NCBI GenBank assembly: GCA_028275425.1
Contig: JAPWUT010000096.1
Coordinates: forward strand, 1 to 6,666
Reading direction: 5' to 3'
Origin: Anaerolineae bacterium
GTDB lineage: Bacteria; Chloroflexota; Anaerolineae; SpSt-600
DNA: 6,666 nucleotides
The notes below the pieces were generated by a model that saw nothing but the letters and a program-made list of their open reading frames with translations, made no database searches and was not told the DNA's origin. The translations under genes were made by a program, and so were the position numbers. Shown one piece after another: positions 6,471-6,666 of this stretch (its first letter is position 1; each line of letters begins with the position of its first letter).

Positions 6471-6623
6471 ACCCCCGTAAGCTTAGGGTTCGCCAGCGTT
6501 CTGGGCCCCACTCTTGGCGGGGTTGCAAGCGAGGGCAACTCGCCCCCTATTTTGAATTTGTGGGGGGACACCCCCCAAGCCCCCCGCCATGGGGGCTCCG
6601 CCCCCCTGGACCCCCATTTTCCC
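6471..6623. repeat. GC-rich tandem repeat, right block, copy R3
   Basis: Full-length unit. The first hairpin at 6561-6577 has a 7-bp stem TGGGGGG with loop ACA. The second hairpin at 6587-6609 keeps GGGGGC paired around loop TCC plus an outer CCA/TGG, separated by one T-C mismatch. Its first hairpin resembles L2 more than R1 and R2. Confidence 0.85.
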
Positions 6624-6666
6624 ACCCCGTTGGCTTAAGGTTTGCCAACGCCTTGGGCCCCACTCG
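6624..6666. repeat. GC-rich tandem repeat, right block, copy R4 (cut by window edge)
   Basis: It begins ACCCCGTTGGCTTAAGG and continues GTTTGCCAACGCC to the end of the window. It has the AACGC signature of the left block rather than the AGCG of R1 to R3. The array presumably continues past the window. Confidence 0.75.

Noticed and set aside
6160..6638. Three overlapping open frames on both strands in the right repeat block, giving repeated peptides such as PPRVGPRTLANPK
   Set aside because: The peptide repetition is explained by the DNA repeat. One frame stays open because R1 is 132 bases, a multiple of three, but longer copies break the phase. No ribosome sites or recognisable domains are present, and one frame overlaps the start of uvrB.

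Overview
The window looks like a bacterial chromosome segment from a moderately GC-rich organism. Both proteins are rich in Lys, Arg, Glu, Tyr and Ile, which suggests, but does not prove, a thermophile. The form of the serine hydroxymethyltransferase domain resembles sequences I associate with Chloroflexota (Anaerolineae-like lineages). That placement is inferred from memory, has modest confidence, and no phylogeny was run.

Layout: a block of GC-rich tandem repeats (1-509), then two long genes on the minus strand (6173 down to 510), then a second block of the same repeat family (about 6180-6666). Transcription of the genes runs right to left: uvrB first (6173-4086), then a very large fusion gene (4082-510). 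Only three bases separate the uvrB stop from the fusion gene's start, and the uvrB stop codon lies inside the fusion gene's strong Shine-Dalgarno sequence. The two are almost certainly co-transcribed and probably translationally coupled.

The fusion gene is the most notable item. One uninterrupted 1190-residue frame encodes a complete serine hydroxymethyltransferase (GlyA, about residues 1-475), a degenerate GcvT-like domain (about 511-765) that has lost the folate-binding signature, and a complete aminomethyltransferase (glycine cleavage T protein, about 781-1178). GcvT makes 5,10-methylene-tetrahydrofolate from glycine-derived aminomethyl-lipoyl-H protein. GlyA uses the same folate to turn a second glycine into serine. 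The fusion therefore suggests one-carbon transfer inside a single polypeptide. UvrB, the damage-verification subunit of nucleotide excision repair, has no evident functional tie to one-carbon metabolism, so the pairing is probably only a shared transcript.

The repeats are units of about 152 bp, all in the same orientation on both sides of the operon. Each full unit holds two strong G/C-rich hairpins whose stems are better conserved than their loops. No transposase, RNA gene or CRISPR array is visible. The repeats come so close to both ends of the operon that its promoter and its 3' end must lie in or beside repeat DNA. Open frames seen across the repeats and antisense to the two genes were judged not to be genes.
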